Below are positions 61,469-64,000 of a stretch of 64,000 nt of DNA, piece after piece (positions within the stretch are counted from its first letter, which is position 1; each line of letters begins with the position of its first letter). The stretch is from Omphiscola glabra (Eukaryota; Mollusca; Gastropoda; Lymnaeidae), in contig OZ024794.1 in the NCBI GenBank assembly GCA_964017045.1, positions 48,053,013-48,117,012 of the forward strand, read 5' to 3'. The notes under the pieces were generated by a model, which saw only the letters and a list, made by a program, of their open reading frames with translations, searched no databases and was not told the origin of the DNA. A program made the translations under genes and the position numbers.

Positions 61469-62440
61469 ATGAAAACCATATCAGCCATCGTACTGGCCCT
61501 TGTTTGCCTGTCACTTGTGATGACCATTCAAGGTAGGTCCATAGTTATCCCATGTCTTTAATCTACTTTTCGGACCGACAACGGAAGGCTCGCGGACCTG
61601 CGCCGGTCCACAGACCACCATTCGAGAAACACTGCTCTACATATTTGTTATCTTATGCCGTTGTTATCGGTATTGTTTTGTTTTTTAATATTTTTGTGTG
61701 TGTGTCAGGGGTGGGGATAGTGGGATATGTTATGGTTTTTTGAGGGCGGTCTTTGAAAAAAAATATCCGATCAGTAACTTTTGTAACACGTAGAAGCTTT
61801 TAAATTCTTATTGAAATGGATTCTTAGCCTCGGTTCTACACGACCATGACAGGAATTTTTGAAATGTGTGCGTATAATAGAATTATGGTAATTATACATT
61901 CTATCAAACACAAAACACAGCGGTTTGAGGGGAGGGGGGGCTTCAGAGGTTTTTACCAGACGTCCAGCGTATGGTCTAAGTTGGGGGTATATTCGGTGCT
62001 GGGATTCGACCTCTTCGCACCGGTTCATCAGAGCTGTAACCTGATCACAGCGGTTTGAGGGGGGGGGGGGGTTCAGAGGTTTTTACCAGACGTCCAGCGT
62101 ATGGTGTAAGTTCGGGGTATATTCGGTGCTGGGATTTGACCTCTTCGCACCGGTTCATCAGAGCTGTAACCTGATCACATAACTAGGACTGAAACTGAAA
62201 TGGTATATGTGTTGATATTTATTGTACGTTTTATTGATCTTTCCAGCACAAATGAGCCCCGACTTCCTCACACTCATGATGCTGGCCAACTCACATGGCT
62301 CCGGCGCGACGTCCGGGGGCGGCATGAACTGGCCCATGCTGTTGATGGCGTCCAGCGGAAGTGATTACATGAGGAACATCGGAACGACGATGATGCTGTC
62401 GAGGATGCTGTCAGGGGGTGGCCAGGGCGGAGCGGCTTAA
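61469..62440 (+). CDS. Small secreted Met/Gly/Ser-rich peptide, unrecognised
   Basis: Two exons, 61469-61532 and 62247-62440 (TAA), join across a GT-AG intron in phase 1 to give 85 residues. Residues 1-22 are a textbook signal peptide (MKTISAIVLALVCLSLVMTI...), with cleavage likely before Gln23. The mature 62-63 residues contain no Cys, about 12 Met, and many Gly and Ser. Three imperfect blocks of MML or MLLM followed by a Ser/Gly run are visible. I do not recognise the family; mucus, egg-mass, shell-matrix or peptide-precursor roles are only guesses, and no dibasic processing site stands out. A TATA box lies 75 bp upstream, and AATAAA signals lie at 62631 and about 62653. The exons are much more GC-rich than their surroundings, as expected for real coding sequence here. 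Confidence 0.72.
61916..62178 (+). repeat. Two tandem copies of about 130 bp in the secreted-peptide intron
   Basis: Both copies run from CACAGCGGTTTGAGGGG to CAGAGCTGTAACCTGATCAC and differ at only a few bases, so the duplication is recent. Confidence 0.9.
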
Positions 62441-62630
62441 GGCGACTTCTGCTGCAATCCAGCTTCTGGTGACTTGATTTCGCCTTCTATAAATACACAT
62501 CTTTTTTTTTGTACCTCACTGGTGGGTGGGTTGATCGGAGTCAATGTATGTGGAGTGAATGTTTTTTGTCACCATGTTTAGTCACTGTATTTATTTATTA
62601 GTTTAAAAAATCTCACCTTTAAATTAAAAA

Positions 62631-62658
62631 AATAAAATAAATTATTGTTAAAGAATAA
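62631..62658 (+). terminator. Polyadenylation signals of the secreted-peptide gene
   Basis: AATAAA occurs at 62631 and again near 62653, about 190-215 bp after the stop codon. This is a normal 3' UTR length for a small gene. Confidence 0.5.
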
Positions 62659-63369
62659 AGGTGGAAATAAAATTGCTTATCTAGCGAAAGCTCTAATTAA
62701 AAAAAAAGGTTAAAGATCGCTGTCGAAATCATAATGAAAACAGATGAAAAATCCATTCAAAAAATTTAGCGCCAAATCTGTGGGACATATTGAGGCCAGT
62801 TTGTTATCATGATTTATGTAGAAATGCTAAAAAGGCATATCAATATTCTTGAACTTCTCTCTCGATGCCGTCTTCGTTATACCTCAGTTATTAATCTTGA
62901 CTGCATAGAGGGGAAAAAAAGGGATTTCTTAGTTTGAAATCAAATAATATATTGAAACGGGAAAAAAAAGAAACATCTGTTAGAAACTAATAATTTTTTT
63001 TCCAATGTTTACCTTGGCCTGTAATGTAATGCAATTAGTAAAACATTTTTTTGTTGCTGTTTATCAATATTTTTTAAACCATGATTTTTAACGTGTATTT
63101 TTATAATAACTCGTCGTATTCAAAATCTTTTTAAAAACTAACCAAAAAAAAAACAACCCCATTTCAAATGTACTTGTAAGTATTAATTTAAATGTGTTCG
63201 AAAAGAAATAACGCACTAAAACGTAAACTTGGAATAAAGTTTATGACTCGCAAAAAATCTTGTTTGTTATATATGACATACAGTTTGGCAGAAACCATAT
63301 CTGTTAATCCCAAAGCTCTCTACTGTAAGTCTGAGAGCAGCGCCTTTTACAAACGCAGTCTACAACAGT

Positions 63370-63655
63370 ACCGTGACAACTGTATTGAATGACAGTACCG
63401 CCCTAATAACTGTATTGAATGACAGTGCCACCATAATAACTGTATTGAATGACAGTACCACCATAATAACTGTATTGAATGACAGTGCCACCATAATAAC
63501 TGTATTGAATGACAGTACCACCATAATAACTGTATTGAATGAGTGTCACCACAAAAATGTATTGAACGACAGTGCTACCTTAATAACTGTATAGAATAAC
63601 AGTGCCGCCCTAATAACTGTATTGAATGACAGTGCCACCCTAATATAAATGTGTT
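63370..63655 (+). repeat. 30-bp minisatellite, about nine copies
   Basis: Unit ACTGTATTGAATGACAGTGC plus CACCATAATA. The 30-bp period keeps frames open (TVLNDSATI), which explains the frame at 63373-63594. Confidence 0.88.
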
Positions 63656-64000
63656 CAATGGCAGTACAATGAAGGTAAACCCAGAAAAGAATCCAGAAGG
63701 TGAAGGACTGTAATCGTTCTCCGTGGTGACTTAATTTGTTGTTAAACTGACTTCTTGAAATTCAGTCCCCTGATTCTGTATACGTGACTTGCAAGATAAA
63801 TCCCGTCTAGGGACTCTGCACTGCATCTTGCATTCTTTTTTTTTTTCCTTCAGTTTACAACATCCATCCTGTGACATAACTATGTCAATGTACCCACTCA
63901 GGCACTGGCCGCGCAGGGATGTCATCTGAATATAATAGCATTCAGTATTACCTTCTACGAGACTATCATTCCGCCCCTAAGACAACCACACCCGCCTTCA

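Overview
The window is animal nuclear DNA: AT-rich, with short exons, GT-AG introns, long spacers and many transposon remnants. There is no bacterial-style gene packing. The best guess is a mollusc, probably a gastropod, and possibly a freshwater pulmonate. That rests on the style of the repeats and on a SPIN-type hAT element, a family reported from the pond snail Lymnaea stagnalis. No single feature proves the taxon.

Four genes can be read. (1) The plus-strand AAAS gene for the nucleoporin aladin has 14 coding exons between 3315 and 10831; its first coding exon was not found. (2) A minus-strand calpain has 14 coding exons from 30332 down to 20222 and encodes about 794 residues: an N-terminal MGCGAS lipidation signal, a charged linker, an intact Cys/His/Asn protease core and two C2-like domains. 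(3) A plus-strand RING-H2 protein of the RNF24/RNF122 type has five exons between 38901 and 40739 and encodes 126 residues. (4) A plus-strand two-exon gene at 61469-62440, with a TATA box, encodes an 85-residue Met/Gly/Ser-rich secreted peptide that I do not recognise. AAAS and the calpain gene are convergent and about 9.4 kb apart. Nothing suggests that the four genes work together.

Layout. 1-3300: nested repeats (a pogo/Tigger copy and a decayed ZBED/hAT gene). 3315-10831: AAAS. 11067-11953: an 887-bp Tigger-type element with TA target duplications. 14206-18600: an old GC-rich repeat split by a 4-kb hAT element that carries a non-LTR reverse-transcriptase fragment. 20222-30332: calpain, whose first intron holds two head-to-tail Helitrons. 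30524-37530: MITEs, then a 2.16-kb inverted-repeat transposon (35366-37522) holding two younger hAT elements, one of them SPIN-like. 38901-40739: the RING gene. 44-64 kb: a minisatellite-dense region with at least ten tandem arrays (20 to about 130-bp units), several hAT MITEs with clear 8-bp target duplications, and the secreted-peptide gene.

The most interesting points are the SPIN-like element, the inverted-repeat transposon whose two arms show one MITE's filled and empty sites side by side, a 26-bp minisatellite apparently born inside one copy of a dispersed repeat, hammerhead-ribozyme-like cores in a dispersed family, and the unrecognised secreted peptide. All reading was by eye; coordinates of repeat edges are approximate unless a target duplication is given.
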